Source: Setophaga petechia (Eukaryota; Chordata; Aves; Passeriformes; Parulidae). Taken from it: a DNA stretch of 64,000 nucleotides. Position 1 is the first letter of the stretch, and the number at the start of each line of letters is the position of its first letter. A model generated the notes under the pieces. It made no database searches. It was not told where the DNA came from and worked only from the letters and a program-made list of their open reading frames with translations. Below, in pieces: positions 13,657 through 27,010 of this stretch. The translations under genes were made by a program, and so were the position numbers. The stretch is taken from positions 7,068,001 through 7,132,000 of the forward strand of contig JANCRA010000012.1 of the NCBI GenBank assembly GCA_024362935.1, given 5' to 3'.

Positions 13657-16600
13657 GCAAAATAAAAAGACTAATTCTCTTCAATTACTGATGAGATACC
13701 TAGAGCAAGTTTAAAAAGAATACATCAAACTTCATCCAAAATGTATCTAGAGGTGAAGTGTTCTCTATGCACCACCACAGAAAGCTTTCTGCATTAACCT
13801 GGGATTTATAGGAAGCTGCAACCAAACAGAATTCCAGTTTTTATTAAAATGCAAACTAGTTTTTAAACTCAGAAACAATTTTGAGTATACTCAAGGCAAG
13901 TTTAGAGAACACTTCCTGTGGGTTTTTCTTCCTCATTAACACAGACAAATACTAAACATATATAGTGGCCCAAGATGCAAATAGAAAGGATTTTTTCAAT
14001 GCGAGCTGTGAATCTTTACTTTCCATCATCCTCAGAGGCACCAGGAGAAAGGATTGGGTGTTCAAGAGAGAAGGAAAAACACAGCAAGAGCGCTCCCACC
14101 CACAAATACAGCATTTCTGATTTGCATCTGATAACTGCTCTTTCAGTTTAGTCAAGACAAGATTTACTTTGCAAATGAAACCATACTATTAAGGTGAAGA
14201 AAAACATCCAGAACCTACCCTCTCTGAAGACTGCAGAACCTGTTAATATTTATGAAGTCTGAAGTAGCTTCAAAGACTCTTTACTTCATTTTTCTTATGT
14301 CATAACAAAAAGCAGCACTAAGTCATTAAATTTTAAGGGGAGTTCACAACTAAACTATAACTCTTTTAGTAAATTCTGACCTCTAGGAAAAGGTGTGATT
14401 TCTTTGGGAGTGTGTGTCCTATAGCAACGGCAATGAACACAAGGTGCAAAGAGGAAACCTGCATGTTCAGAAACTTCAAAGACCAAAACAGATAAAAACC
14501 TCAAAGCACCCAACATTACAACTGAAGCACTGTATTTGTTGTCTGTATTTCTGTGCACAGATTATTATGTGGATTAACCTGCCAGGTTAAGGGCAGTGGG
14601 CAGAGAGAAAATCTGTTTAGAAAAACCCTGATTAAGCACTTACTGTCAAAAGCTTTCCCTCTGATCAAACTCTGTGTCACAAAAATAACACATTAGAGAA
14701 AGTGATCTCTCCTCCTAGCATGGATGCTGCCATGCAGATATTCTTTAGCTGCTAAAGTCAGTGTAGGAAAGAAATAGAATCAGTGTTACAGGATAATGCT
14801 AGAAAATTGTGTATTTTACTTGGGCCTGACACAGGTTCGGACAAGAGAGCCTCCAATTCAAGATGACAGAATTCTCTGAACATAATACTGGAGTATTTTA
14901 GTTACAGCCAGGGTTTTCAAGACTTTGAAGTGAGAGAATATCACTGCTAAGCCTGATAAATACTGAGAGTAAGAGAGGGAGGAAGAGACCATGACAAACC
15001 ATTGAATAGCTACATAACTTGAACCCAAAAAAATCAGTGAGGTATATATTGCCCTTGACTCAAGCCTTCCTGAACAGTATTTATTAGATCAGAGCTATAA
15101 AAAACAAACATCAGGAAATGTGATCTATTACTCCTTAAATAAAAAATTATTCACTATAAAATTGTTAATGGGACCATATGTTATACAAAGCATAGACTGG
15201 TGTTCAAGAGTCCCTATACATTTGGTGGTGATACAATCAAAAAATAATATGTGAATTTTCAGCAGACAAAAGAAGGAGAAATGGATCTTTGTTATTCTCC
15301 CAACAGATCTGTCATCACTTTGGGGGTTAAACAGCTAATGCCTCTCCCTAGTTGTGAAGTCTCTGTATTAAGGATTGAATTCTCAAGTACCAAAATGATG
15401 CTGAAGACATACCACACATATGTAGTACCACATGTATGTACTTCATATGTACCCACAGACGATGTTTCACACCCAGTACCTATACCTGACCTTTAACAGC
15501 ACCACTAATCACTTCTCAGACACTGAAAGGTTTCCCTTGCCAAAACAAAGTCTTCCAGCTGGGGATTTTCCCCCCAGGTCTCAAACAACACTGAATCTCT
15601 CTGGCACATAACACTGCTCCAGCCATTCATTTGAATAATGAACTTCTATTCCTATAACCTTTCAATATCACTCACAGAAAGAGAAGGGGTAGGGGCAGGG
15701 AACAGTTTCTGCTGTAAATCACTGGGAATTAGATTCCAGCTGGAAAGACAGCAAGGCTGCAGTCAGCCCCCTGATTTTGTCTCCTCATTTGGGATCTCCC
15801 TTCTACCAGTCTCCTTGAAACCAGGTCCCATGAAAGAGCAGAGCCAGGGCAGGCTTTTCCCAGCTGCTGCCCTTAATTCCTCACCACCCACCCCAGGTAC
15901 TGATGTGAGGTCACGAGTTCACAGCAATGCTGGCAAGGCATCAGGCAGGAGGTGAAAGCCTGGGTGATGCCTTCACCCAGAGCAGGAGCTGTACCATGCC
16001 AAGGAGCGGCACACACACATCCAAACAGCAGCAGCCAGCCCCAGGCTGCTTGAGAGCCACCCCCGACCAAGGACATGCTGAGCACATCACATCTCAACAG
16101 TGTCACAGTTAAATGAGAAAAAAATCCAAAACCAAACCTATCAGTCTGATACTTGAACTCAGGTTAGTCCCACCTACCACTGTCTGAAACCAGCTCCGAG
16201 AGCTTACCTGCAGAGCAGGATGCACGGCATGGCTCATTTCAGTTCACTCTGGCATCTCAGCCCAAAACCACCTTTATTAGGGCAGAGGGATGAGCCAAAC
16301 ATTCTTGTGGCAACCATATGAAAAATACTGAAACATAACTCAGGCTTTCATGGAATTTTGCACAATTCAGTGCCATAACAACACCAATTTTGTATTTTAT
16401 CAGTTTCAGAGCTAGCAGCTTAACTGTCAGCTTCTGAAGAACACAGACTAGGACTAAAAAAAGCCTTCCCTTTCTGAACAACTAGATGTGGTATTTGGTA
16501 ACTAAACATAGCAATAAAAGAAGTAGTTAAGATCACACTTTTAATTCTGTGGAATGAAATTATTTATCACATGTTAAAAGTAAAGGCAGGATACTGCCAG

Positions 16601-17149
16601 ATAATGCAAAGCACAGGGACCTGAGAGCGCTACTTTATTAAATATTTCCTCTCCCCACCCACATCTCAACCACCACTGGAAACGTGACACCGAGAACTTG
16701 TCCATCATTCATTCCATAATAACACAAGCTTAACAGTATCACATCTACTAATCTAAAACTCCTGAGCTGCAGCAACACGGCCAGACACAAAAAACATGAC
16801 AAAAAGCTGTCATTTCCCACTGCCCCATTTGTGCACACGATGACCACAGGAGCACACAGAAGACCACAGAATCTACGCATACCTATTGACCTGTCTGCAG
16901 GAGTCCAGGCTGACATCCTGAATTGCAAAACAGCCATTTACCATGCCATCCTCTCTGTCTCCTCCCGAGTAAGCTCTCCAGCAGCATTCCTCTGCTTCTA
17001 CTGCTCCAACACTCCCGTGCCTCACTGCTCCACACCAAGAAGCATCCAGACACTGCATGCTCTGCGAAATCAGCACATTGCTGGCTGCTATTTAACATGA
17101 ACGTGTTAAACCCTGAACTCGGCTAGGCACAGCCACCGCTCAGGAATCA
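13657..17149. other. Non-coding DNA between CR1 copy and CpG island
   Basis: AT-rich sequence grading into higher G+C after about 15.7 kb. No recognisable exon, RNA gene or repeat was seen. Confidence 0.6.
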
Positions 17150-17894
17150 AACCTCACAGCAGAACCTGCATTCCCAGCTCTTATTGCTAAATCGGATGCC
17201 ACCCAGCTGCCACCCCGGCCGGGGGCGGGAGGAGGCAAAGGAGGGTGTGACGCAGCTCCCGCTGCTGCTCCTCGCCAAGGGAGATCCCTGCACGCAGCCG
17301 GGGAACACCGCCGAACCCAGCCAAGGGCCGGGAGCTGCTCTGCCAGCCACCGCCACCGGCAGCCACCACGCCGGCCCCAAGACAGCAGCTGGGGAGCCCG
17401 GAGAGGTTGGGCTGCGTGTGTAGTACACAAGGATGTGACCTTTACCGGGCTCACCGCCGCCCCATGCGCTGTGTTTACTACAGCCGGTGCCTTCTGGCTG
17501 GTGGCGGCGATGCCACCGCCTGTCCTCGCAGCCCAAGGCGGCTCCTCTGTGCCGGAGGGGTGCGGGGAGGAGACGAGGGCCACTGCTCCGCCCGGGAAGC
17601 GGGGAGGGAGCAGCCGGACACCCCCTGCGCGCACGGGGACAGCCGTGCTGCAACCGCCCGGACAGCCGGGCCACCGGCCGAGACCTCCGTTGGCTGCCCC
17701 GCAACCTCCCGGTCCGCCCCTTCCCCCCAGCCCCGGGAGAGCCGAACAAAAGGGAACGGAGGGACCAAAGGACAGCAACCCCCTCCCAAGGGTCCCCGTC
17801 CAGGGGTGGCGAGATACACCGCGCCCCGCTGTCCCAGGGAGGTGGCGCCGGGCTAGTAGGTAAAGGTATGGACACCAAAAAAAAAAATATTATC

Positions 17895-17916
17895 ATTATT
17901 ATTATTATTATTATTA
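17895..17916. repeat. ATT trinucleotide microsatellite
   Basis: About seven copies of ATT, preceded by an A-run with one imperfect unit, sharply interrupting the CpG island. On the minus strand it would lie just inside the presumed first intron. Confidence 0.8.
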
Positions 17917-17940
17917 TGCCTCCGAGACGGCCAGCGAGGC

Positions 17941-18250
17941 ACTCACCCTGCTCGGAAATCGGAGCAAACTCTCATTCACGCTCCCCGCCGTGCCCAGGCC
18001 GCCGGAGCCAGGCGACGCCCCGAGAGCCGCCGGCCGCTGTGCTCAGCGGGGCCGGGCGCGGCCGGGGCCGGGCGCGCCCGCTCAGCCCGGACAAAGCGAG
18101 CGCGGCGCTGCTGCGGGCGAGGCGGCAGCAGGTGCCCGTCCGCCGCCGCGGCCGTGCCGAGCGCCCCGCGCAGCCGCCGCCGCCGCAGCGCCCGAGCCGC
18201 TCGCCGGGGCCGCGCCGCGCGCCCGCCCCGCCCCGCCCCCGGCGGCCCCG
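17941..18250 (-). other. Candidate first exon end with splice donor, minus strand
   Basis: Read on the minus strand, an exon ending ...CGAGCAGG would be followed by GTGAGT (plus-strand bases 17,941-17,946), a near-consensus donor at the edge of the CpG island. A weak-context ATG lies 28 bases before the junction. The exon is more likely untranslated leader. Its upstream limit is unknown, and the outer coordinate given here is nominal. Confidence 0.35.
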
Positions 18251-18950
18251 CGGCGGGAGCCCGCAGAGGCGGGGGCGGGCGGAGCCGGCGGGCGGGCTAT
18301 GGGCGGTGCGGCACGGCCCGGGCCGCAGCGGCGGCGGCGCACAGCGAGACGCCCCGCCGGTCGCAGCCCGGTCGGGACCGGAGGCGGGTCCCGGTCCCGC
18401 GGCCCACCCGGCGCGGCGGCCGCCGGATCTGCGCGGAGCGGCAGCGAGCAGCTCCTCGGCCCCGCCGCCCGCACCTGCCCCGCGCCACGCCGGCGCCTGG
18501 AGCTCGCCTGCGGAGGAGTCCAGACGCCCAGCAGGCAAGACCCTCCCCTGCGCTGGCTGCCTGCGGTGCGGCAGCGGTGGGCACCGCACGCCGCAGTGTC
18601 CGCAGCGGGGCTGCGCTGCCCGGGAGTGAGGGCTGCAGCACCGCCGTGCCGCGATGCGGCGTGCGGCCAGCCCTGCCCTGCCTTGTGCTCGAGACCGAGC
18701 CCCGCAGAGTCGGGGCTTCGTCGTTCCCTGGGCTTGGCGAACGCACCGAAACGGTGTCAGCCTTGCCAGTACTTTGATGCCACGGTGGGAGTCGTATCGC
18801 CGGAGCTCAGTGCGCTCCGGTTAACCGGGGGTGAAGCCCGGGCCGGGCACGGCCGTGGCGGGGCTGGGGGCCGCGGCCGGCGCTGCCTGCAGTGGGGCAG
18901 CGGTGCCCAAGGGCCGGGCTGGCCCTCTGCAGCCTGATCGCACACATGCC

Positions 18951-21900
18951 GAGGAGCCCGGGCCCCCGGGGAAGGAAGGGATTATCCTGTATACAGACCC
19001 CCACTGTGTCAACACTCTGTGAGGTTGTTAATTATTTAGTGAGCATATAGGGCTGTAAACCATTGCTCATGCACTGTTTGTTGTGTTTTGTGTTGCTTGT
19101 GGTTAACCCTGATCTTTTTTTTCCATAGCTTAAAAAATACAGGGAGTATATGCCATAGGAAACCCTTTTTTTTCTTATTCCTCTCACCTCCAGTCTCACG
19201 GGTTTGGTGATGCAGGGGCTGCCTAACCGAGTGGCTGCTGTGCAGCATAAGCAATATTATACAGTTTTGTAAAAGATTTGTCTACCTCAGCATGCGCCTC
19301 TAGCGCAGTGGAGATGAGCTGGGGTTTGCTGCATGGCGTCCTCCAGCGAGCCCCTGAAGAGGGTGGCCCTGTCTCCACTGCTGGTCTCCAGCAGATTTGT
19401 CCCTTTGCAGGGTGGTGGTTGATGGCACGTTCTGTGCTCACCAGCATCCTTGTATTTCACGTCATCTCATGCCCTTTGCATGCAGGCTTTGTAACTCTTT
19501 CATTTTTTGATATCAAGAATTTATGAATCAAAAGGTGGGGGAGTGTGGAGGCTGAGTCAGATCGTGAAAAAGGAAAGCCAAATGAGAGCGTGCAATTGCA
19601 TATCACATTTACAAACATGGTTTCATTCATCTCCATATGTTGCTCCTGTTACTACTAATAAAGCTCTGGTTTCTCAGACTGGAGCTGCCCTGGGAACACT
19701 GATCTTCCTGGCGTTTTTCTCTATAGCCTCCATAGTATTTGTGTTACAGTATGTTATTTTCCTGATTATGTTTTCATTATACTGAACAGGTTAATATCAG
19801 AAAGAATTTGATAATATGAATGTACTTCCCACACACTCCCTTTTGTTCCTATTATTTGATGTTCAGAGGAGTGACAGTTTATTTACAGGCAGCAATTTCT
19901 TTCCCTCTCTACTGGGTAAATTTCCTAATTATAATAACAAAAAAAAAAAAAAAAGCTTTTTTCCTGAGCGCTTACCCCTGTTTCCTTCCTCTTTCTTTCC
20001 TCATTTTACTAATGATAGCTAAATCCAGCGTGGTGATTTTGGAGCTGCAAGAAATTTACCTTTGTCTACTGAAAGATTTCTACAGAAGCCCCTATAGGCA
20101 AAGGGAGCCAGAGACAAAGGTCTGCTTTAAGCAGAATGGTGTCCAGGGTTTACTTCCCCAGCAGGGAGGTACAACTCTAGAGTGTACAGTAATTAATTTA
20201 ATCCAACGTTGAGAGAGAAGGAAGAATGATTGTATTGGGAAAGAGGTTTTTTTTCAAGTATCAGATGTAAGATTTAAGCAGCAATTTCAATGACCTTTGT
20301 GATTTGTGTTTCAGACAAAAGGCAGCAGCCTAGGACAAGGGTATCATTATCTTCTCCCAGCGTTGTCCTTTGTTCTCCTTGGGTTTAGCCTGTCACTTCC
20401 TAGGGTTTGCCTCTGTCCCTTGTTGGGACAGCAGCACCTCTCACCCGTGACTCTCAGAAGTGCTGTGCTAGCAGGTGATTTTTTTTCTGCTGCTCATTTC
20501 CCATCTCTGCTGTGCAAGATCTTTTTTTCTTCTTGTGGCCCTTCTTATGAGTTTCTCTTTCCTGTGTCTTATTTATACTTAAGTATTTCTGCCTTACCAA
20601 ACATTGTGCTCACTACTTTACCTTCCTCCTCTCTCTGTTTTTGGTCCAGTCATGTATTTTCTCTCATTTTTGTTCCCTTTCACATATCTTCCTCTTACAT
20701 CTCTTTTTTTCCTCTCTGTGTCATTCTTTTTAATGACACTCTCCTGCTCTCTCCTTTCTGACATCTCACTTCTGTCCACTGCCTAACTCTACCTTCCTCC
20801 TGACATTTCTTCTCCAAGCTGTTCCTGACTCCTTTGGTCACTGTCCTTTTCCTCCCTTACATTTACATATATTTTACTTTAATATTATGTATATATATGT
20901 ATACATATATTTCCACTCCACATCTTTCACTCTCCAGCTGAAAGCAAGAAATTACTCATGCTGAGAGTCTGATGCTATTTAACCCCTTTCTTAGCACCTG
21001 AAATACACTGCTCCTGCCCATCCTCATACATATGTATTGGGTAGACTAAAGAATTGAGTATGTGGGAAATGTTCCTAAATTCAGATGTGTGCTTGAGAAA
21101 GCCTCTTGCTCAGGCTGCACTGTGAGCAGAGCAGATGATGTGCTCCCACTGACAGTACCAGAAGAGGAGTTTAGGCCCCTTGAACTCAAGAACCTAATGA
21201 CATTCTTTTTATGTTTCTCAATTTCAGGGCGGTTTTTTTTGGTAAATAAAAAGACATTTTAAGTGAGGGACACTGCCATATCTTTGAAATATCCCTTGGA
21301 TGCTGGACTGGCCCAAAATAATACCTCCCAAAATGTTTTTCCTTCTTCTCCCCCATTGTTTTGTTTTATGCATTTGATAAGCCAACTTTGTGCAGCTATT
21401 GGAAGGAATAGCTGCACAAAAGTGGCTTAACAAATGCAAAAATTGGAGAAATGCTTTCTCCTCAGCAGAGCTAAGCTCTTCCTCTGGAAAGGGTTCCATG
21501 TGGGGTGAGACTGGGATTTCAGCTTGTCAGCTTCCCTTTTTTCTGGAGCCAGAGGGAGAGGAGAGAGCTGTGACTGCAGGATCATATGCATTGGGTGGGA
21601 GATGGAAGAATGGATGCATAATCCAAAAATGCTACATTAACCTCAGAGGGTGGGGGGAAAGTTGTTTAATAATTCTTTCCCTTGACTGTCACTAACTACA
21701 AACACCATCATTGAGGATTAAGGGCAATTGTTAGATTTTGCTATTTAGATAAGAGTCTTAGTTTTTAAAAATATAATTTATTCTTTAAACTACTTTTTTT
21801 TTTGTGTTGTTCAAACAGCTTACTACTAACTGGCTGGAATGAAAACAGCTCCATCCCACGGATTCCACCTCCACTTTCTGGCAGCTTACCTGACTCATAA

Positions 21901-22112
21901 AGAGAGTGGGGGGTTTTATGTGCCACCTACAGCAGCTCAACATTTTCCTTTGTGGTGAGACTTAATCACCACCCTTGTCATATTATTTCATCGACCTTCT
22001 TGGAGTAGGAATTCTTTACCTTTCAAACCAGCCTTAAAGCTTCCTATAAAAATAGGGTGGGGGTTTTTTCCTGAATTTGGTGGAAGTGGATAGGTGGTCC
22101 AATGCAGCAAGG
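18951..22112. other. Non-coding DNA right of the CpG island
   Basis: No supported gene. About 20,300-20,870 is unusually pyrimidine-rich on the plus strand without a clean repeat unit. A short run of about 15 A residues lies near 19,940. Confidence 0.6.
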
Positions 22113-22402
22113 TTTCCTTTCCTTTCCTTTCCTTTCCTTTCCTTTCCTTTCCTTTCCTTTCCTTTCCTTTCCCTTTCCCTTTCCCTTTCCCTTTCCCTTT
22201 CCCTTTCCCTTCCCTTTCCTTCCCCTTTCCTTCCCCTTCCCTTTCCTTCCCCTTCCCTTTCCTTCCCTTCCCCTTTCCTTCCCTTCCCCTTTCCTTCCCT
22301 TCCCCTTTCCTTCCCTTCCCCTTTCCTTCCCTTCCCCTTTCCTTCCCTTCCCCTTTCCTTCCCTTCCCCTTTCCTTCCCTTCCCCTTTCCTTTCCCCTTT
22401 CC
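22113..22402. repeat. Compound polypyrimidine satellite with 5-, 6- and 16-bp periods
   Basis: About 290 bases of pure C/T on the plus strand. About twelve TTTCC units (22,113-22,172) pass into about seven TTTCCC units (to about 22,210), then a mixed zone. Seven 16-bp units CCCCTTTCCTTCCCTT follow from 22,270 to 22,381, and then a shortened end. All open frames across it (Phe-Pro-Ser or Lys-Glu-Gly rich) are artefacts. As a purine/pyrimidine mirror tract it could form H-DNA. Confidence 0.95.
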
Positions 22403-25400
22403 TGTCCTGAGGACCATGGAAGAGAGAGTTTCCATTTGCAGAGGACATATCTGTGACACAAGATGTGTCACCTGGAGACTTGAAATCCATCAGCTGAAGG
22501 TAGAGGACCATCCCCCAGGTAATCACTGCAGGTGGTGTGTGCTGAGGGGGAAGCAGTGGGCTTTTAGCCACCATGGTCAAGGATGAGAGTGGGCAAAATT
22601 TGTCAGAGGCAGTACCTATATTAGAGTCAGGAAAGACAGACGTGCCTTTGAGCACATCAGATCTCTCCTTATAACCTGGTCCTTATAACCTGTTTGTATA
22701 ACCTCTGTGACTGTCATTTATGGGGAGAGAGATCATATGAAGTAGACTGATGTTTGTCAAGCAGAAAATACTGCATGAGAGAAGACTGCAAGGTAAAAAT
22801 GAAAACAATAAATAAATGCATAAATAAATAAAACCAATAAATTAACACAGAGGTGGCAATGCAATTGGTAGTGTGTACAGGAAGCAATGGAGGAAGGGGT
22901 GGGAGAACAGAACCACCCCAGCTTGTTGGGAGTTACAAAGAGGACATGAGTTACGCTAGAAAGCTGGGGCAGAAAGCATGTGACATTTTTTCTGAAGAAA
23001 TTCTTGAAATGACGTAGGGGAAGGGCAGAAGGGAAGGTATTCTTGAGTTCAGCTCTTAGAGATAAAACCAAGTGTGAAGAGAGAGAAGGCATTTAATAAG
23101 AGTCATCTCATTTCTCTGTCACAAAGGCAGGTAGAAACAAGGAACAGGAAGGAAAGGGGAAAATTGAAAGGACTGAAGTGAACCATTGGTAAATATCAAA
23201 GAGGGAAGTGTAGGGAAGGGAAGCTGCTTCCACATTGACAGAGTCCTCTGGGTCTTCTGGGGGACCTGGAAATTGACTGAGTGACGAGTGAGGTTCTACA
23301 AGATGGGAGTCAGAGAACATTCTGTCAGGAAGGAGCTGTCTGACCACACCTAATATAAATATAGGCTGTTTTCATTCTTGATGTGTTTGTCTTAAAATGC
23401 ACTGCAAGTGCAGCAGCTCTGCCCTGAAGATATGGAGGCTGCAGCTGTCTGGACCTTCCAGTACCACCCTTCTCTTTCTTTCATGCCAGAATAATAGCCC
23501 CATATTATCTCCTCTCCTGCACTGTGGGTCCTCAGCCCAGCTCCAGTCATCCTCCTTATCGACTGCAGCTGCCTGATAACTGGGACACAACTCAAGAAAA
23601 GGACTGGGCAGTCACCTGCAAAGATGTGCTTCTGGAAGCAGAGGCACTAATGAGCTCTGTGGAGGGAGTGTGCTGGGAAGGCACCAGCAGGGAGGGAGAA
23701 GAGCAAAGGGTGGGCACTTCATCTGAGGAAGAAACAGCTTGGGAGACTGTTGGACTAAAGCAGTGGGGAAACTAAGGGCATGGAAAGCTCAGGAGGAAAG
23801 TGAATATGGGAGGATGCAGCCAAGGATGGTTAAAAATAACAGTCTTGTACAGCAAATATGGCACTCCACTGGCATTTTAAACCTACTGCCTTTCTGAATT
23901 TTGAAAAGTGAACATTACATTTAATTGTTCCAATTGCGACTGACCATCCAAGACCACTGCCATTTTGTCCAGCAGCCCCCATTTTCTTTGGTGCTGGTCT
24001 AGTGGTTGCTACCAGGTCTTCAGCATATTGCTCTTTGCTTCCTTGCCTGACATAAATATTGGTGTATCTCCAGTTATACCTTGACTTCTCTGGAAGGGAG
24101 ATGGTGGTTTTTAGCTTGCATCAGCATAATGACTAGCACACTAAATTCATGCAATAACGATGCTATAACAAATTAGAGGCAAATCAAAACACTATTCACT
24201 AGCAATTTGTACAGTGTGGAATTTGGGCATGGGCTAACTTGACAGCCATTTCTTTTAAAGTTTCTGGAGGGCTGCCAGTTTTTCAGCCCTGTGGCTGTTC
24301 AAATTACTGTGGTAGTCTCTGTATGAATACCACATGTGGGACAGGACCAAGTGGCAGCAGACCTGCAGGGGCTTTGAACCTCCTGGCACTTGTAATGGAT
24401 GTGAGAAAAAGAAGGAAGGAATAAATAAAAGAATAAAGGAAAGAGAAGTACAAAGTGAAGGACATCTGTGCCTTCTGATAACAATTCTATAGTAGCACAG
24501 CACTGTGGAAAAATGTTGCCTGGTTAATGTAGAGCAGTTACTTGCTATGCTGGAGCCATTTCCTAGAATTTTTATAATATCAAGTTTTGTCTTTGAAATA
24601 TGGAAGGAATATATTTCTTTGTCTTTCTGTGCTCTTCCCTTGCCTTTATCCTCCCAGTTCCAAGTAAGGATGTGAGGTTCCCTTTCATCTCCAATGCAAA
24701 TTTATTCATGAACATTATAAAACTGTTTATTGTGAGTTCTTGTTTCAGAGTTTACTTTTACCTTCAATAATTCTTGTGTCTTTAGTGCTTGCCCCTATCT
24801 GCTTCTGCAGAAAAGCCAGCTTGCCTTTTCAGGGGAGCCAGACCTGGCTGTCCCAGCCCTGCTTCTCTCCTCTCCTTCCATCTAACAGACTCTCCATTTT
24901 CCTGTTTCTTACAGAAGATGACCTCTAATGCTCAGAGGACTCTCTGCCTGTGGTAATGTGATCAGGTGGCAGCAGCAGAAAAAAGTGTCAGTAGTCTTGG
25001 ATCGTGTTCCCAATCCGGTTATTGAATGATCTGGGGAAGGACATTTATCTTTGTTTCCCTGCAGGCTCCAGTAATAGTCACCTATCTCTGTTTTACAGTA
25101 AAATTGCTTTTACCATGCCAAATTAATTATTAATATACACATTACAGTATTTTCAGTATCCTGTAGAAATGAAATCAGATGCTGTGTCACTTGCTGTCCT
25201 TTAGGTTGTGACATGGCATGCAGTCCTTTTGGATAGACCTGTCTGGTACCTCCTGTGTTGACAGTCTGTGCTCCCAGGCTTTACCACTATTATAAAACAG
25301 CTTTCACATATCCCTGACTTTTTTGATTGCATACTTTCTAGTATTTTTTTCTGAAACCATTTTCAGGACTTTCTGAAATGTGAGTAATGTAGCTGGGAAG

Positions 25401-26923
25401 GGATCATTGAAGTGAGAGACTCATTTAGAAGGAATGTTGGCCATGATTGATTACAGCTGCACGCATCATGCCCTTGCCTGACACTTTCTCCCCAGGTAGA
25501 GGGAGACTTGGTGGTGGTGAAGTCCAGGTCTGTTGAGCATACATACCTTAGACCCATATAGATACCTTGAAGGCTGTTGGAAGGTTTTGCTGGGTTTATT
25601 TTACCCATGGCATTGAGAATATGTGGTAAATACATAGGTTCATCTCTACATTGTGATGTACCTATCACATCATTCATAAAACCCTTAATGACCTTGGCCT
25701 GGTCTTCAGCCTGATATGGGCACGTAACTTTCCACTTCAGCCTGGGTTTATGTCCAAATTATTGTTCTCAGTCAGTGTGGTTTGGCCAAAGTACACATTT
25801 TGGGGTCCAATCTCAGCTTTTGTTTCTTTTTGCTACACCAGTTATCCATGGTGCAGGAACAGGGTTACAGGACCCTGCCAAAGCCTGGGTGTGGGGTGTG
25901 TAGGAGGAAGAGGTGCTGCATGTGTCTGCACTGGTTCCCACATAACTCCTACCTTAACTCAGAGCAGCTCTCATTTCTTGGTGAAGCTTCTTCTCCCTCT
26001 CCCACCCACTCTCTCCCTACGGCCTGCAGGTGTTGGGCTGTAGCTTCTCTCCTATTTTTGGCTGAATGGCTGAATTAGCACATTTTTAATGGATGCCTTT
26101 TTCAGCACTTATGGAAATAGTCTAGAATTTTGATAATTCTCCATTACTCCATAAAATGTATAAAAATAGTTTGCTTAAATGTGATAGCAGTCCTTTAGGC
26201 TTATTGTCATTACTAGTTTAGGGACCATGGTTCCACTGAAGAAGTTATTTAGATATTGCAGCCTTAGTGAGGTTTTGCTCTCCTCCTTTTCCAGAGAAAT
26301 TGAAATTACATGGATAAAGAGCAAGTGATTTTCATTTTTGATACAGCACAGAGCAATTTGTTTCAAGTCTGCAGTTTTTATTTTCAGTAGCATAGGGTGT
26401 TATGGAATAAGTGGTATTACAGACCCCGGTCACCTATGATTTTGGTTCACACCCATCTCCACTAGTCTGTACTTTGCAAACCAGAAAAAAACATGTAGAG
26501 CTTGTGATGCTTGTGAGCAGTGGAGCTGCTGTGATGTCTTGCTCCTTCTGCCCAGCAGGATTGTCCCAGGTCAGCTGGACATCAGCTGCCCTTACATGGT
26601 GAGCAGGCTCTGACCTCTCCCTGCCTCCAGAGCAATTTTGCTGAGTTCCTCTGAGGGTGGGAACTAAACCCTGCAATTGGACACGGGGCTGCTGCTGACA
26701 GGTTGGCTCCTAGTGGGTCCAGTTGAGTCAAAGTGGGATATGAAGGGAAAAGAAGGCTGTTGCTTGAGGAAAGGATTCGTGGCAGAAGCAGAAAATCCTA
26801 AAACTTGGAGAGGAAGCTCATGCTGCATTTTATGTGTGAGGTTTTGAGTTATTGATAATCATCAAGAAGGAAGTCAGCCTGCTTGTGTTCTCTTTGGGCT
26901 TCTTGACGATGACTGTGATAACA
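22403..26923. other. Non-coding DNA
   Basis: Apart from an A-rich AAAT-type patch at about 22,790-22,850 nothing is recognisable. Open frames are short and lack domain similarity. Confidence 0.6.
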
Positions 26924-27010
26924 CAGAATCACGGAATGGCCCAAGTTGGAAGGGACCCACAATGATCATCAAATCTAACTCCTACAGGTTTCTCAGAAAC
27001 CCTGACCCTC
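26924..27010 (-). mobile_element. CR1 LINE 3'-end fragment (short)
   Basis: Begins with 'cacagaatcacggaatgg' and continues 'aagttggaagggaccc', the reverse complement of the CR1 3' end. Similarity fades after about 80 bases. It is a short, diverged, 5'-truncated copy. Confidence 0.8.

Larger units (their letters stand above)
17150..18950 (-). promoter_or_regulatory. CpG island, probable promoter of a gene transcribed leftwards
   Basis: About 1.8 kb of very high G+C with dense CpG, densest at 18,000-18,480 where GGGCGG and CCGCCC boxes abound. AT-rich DNA lies on both sides. Many long open frames on both strands result from base composition and show no recognisable domain. The minus-strand splice donor at the left edge suggests transcription to the left. 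In vertebrates the gene head-to-head with CELSR1 is GRAMD4, which would fit, but I saw no exon that identifies it. A bidirectional promoter is possible. Confidence 0.6.

Noticed and set aside
17140..18937. Many long open frames on both strands (up to 380 codons)
   Set aside because: They overlap in all frames, are Ala/Pro/Arg/Gly-rich and show no domain; stop codons are simply rare in a CpG island.
21988..22655. Repetitive Gly-Lys-Glu or Phe-Pro-Ser open frames
   Set aside because: They are translations of the compound pyrimidine satellite; nothing outside the repeat resembles a protein.
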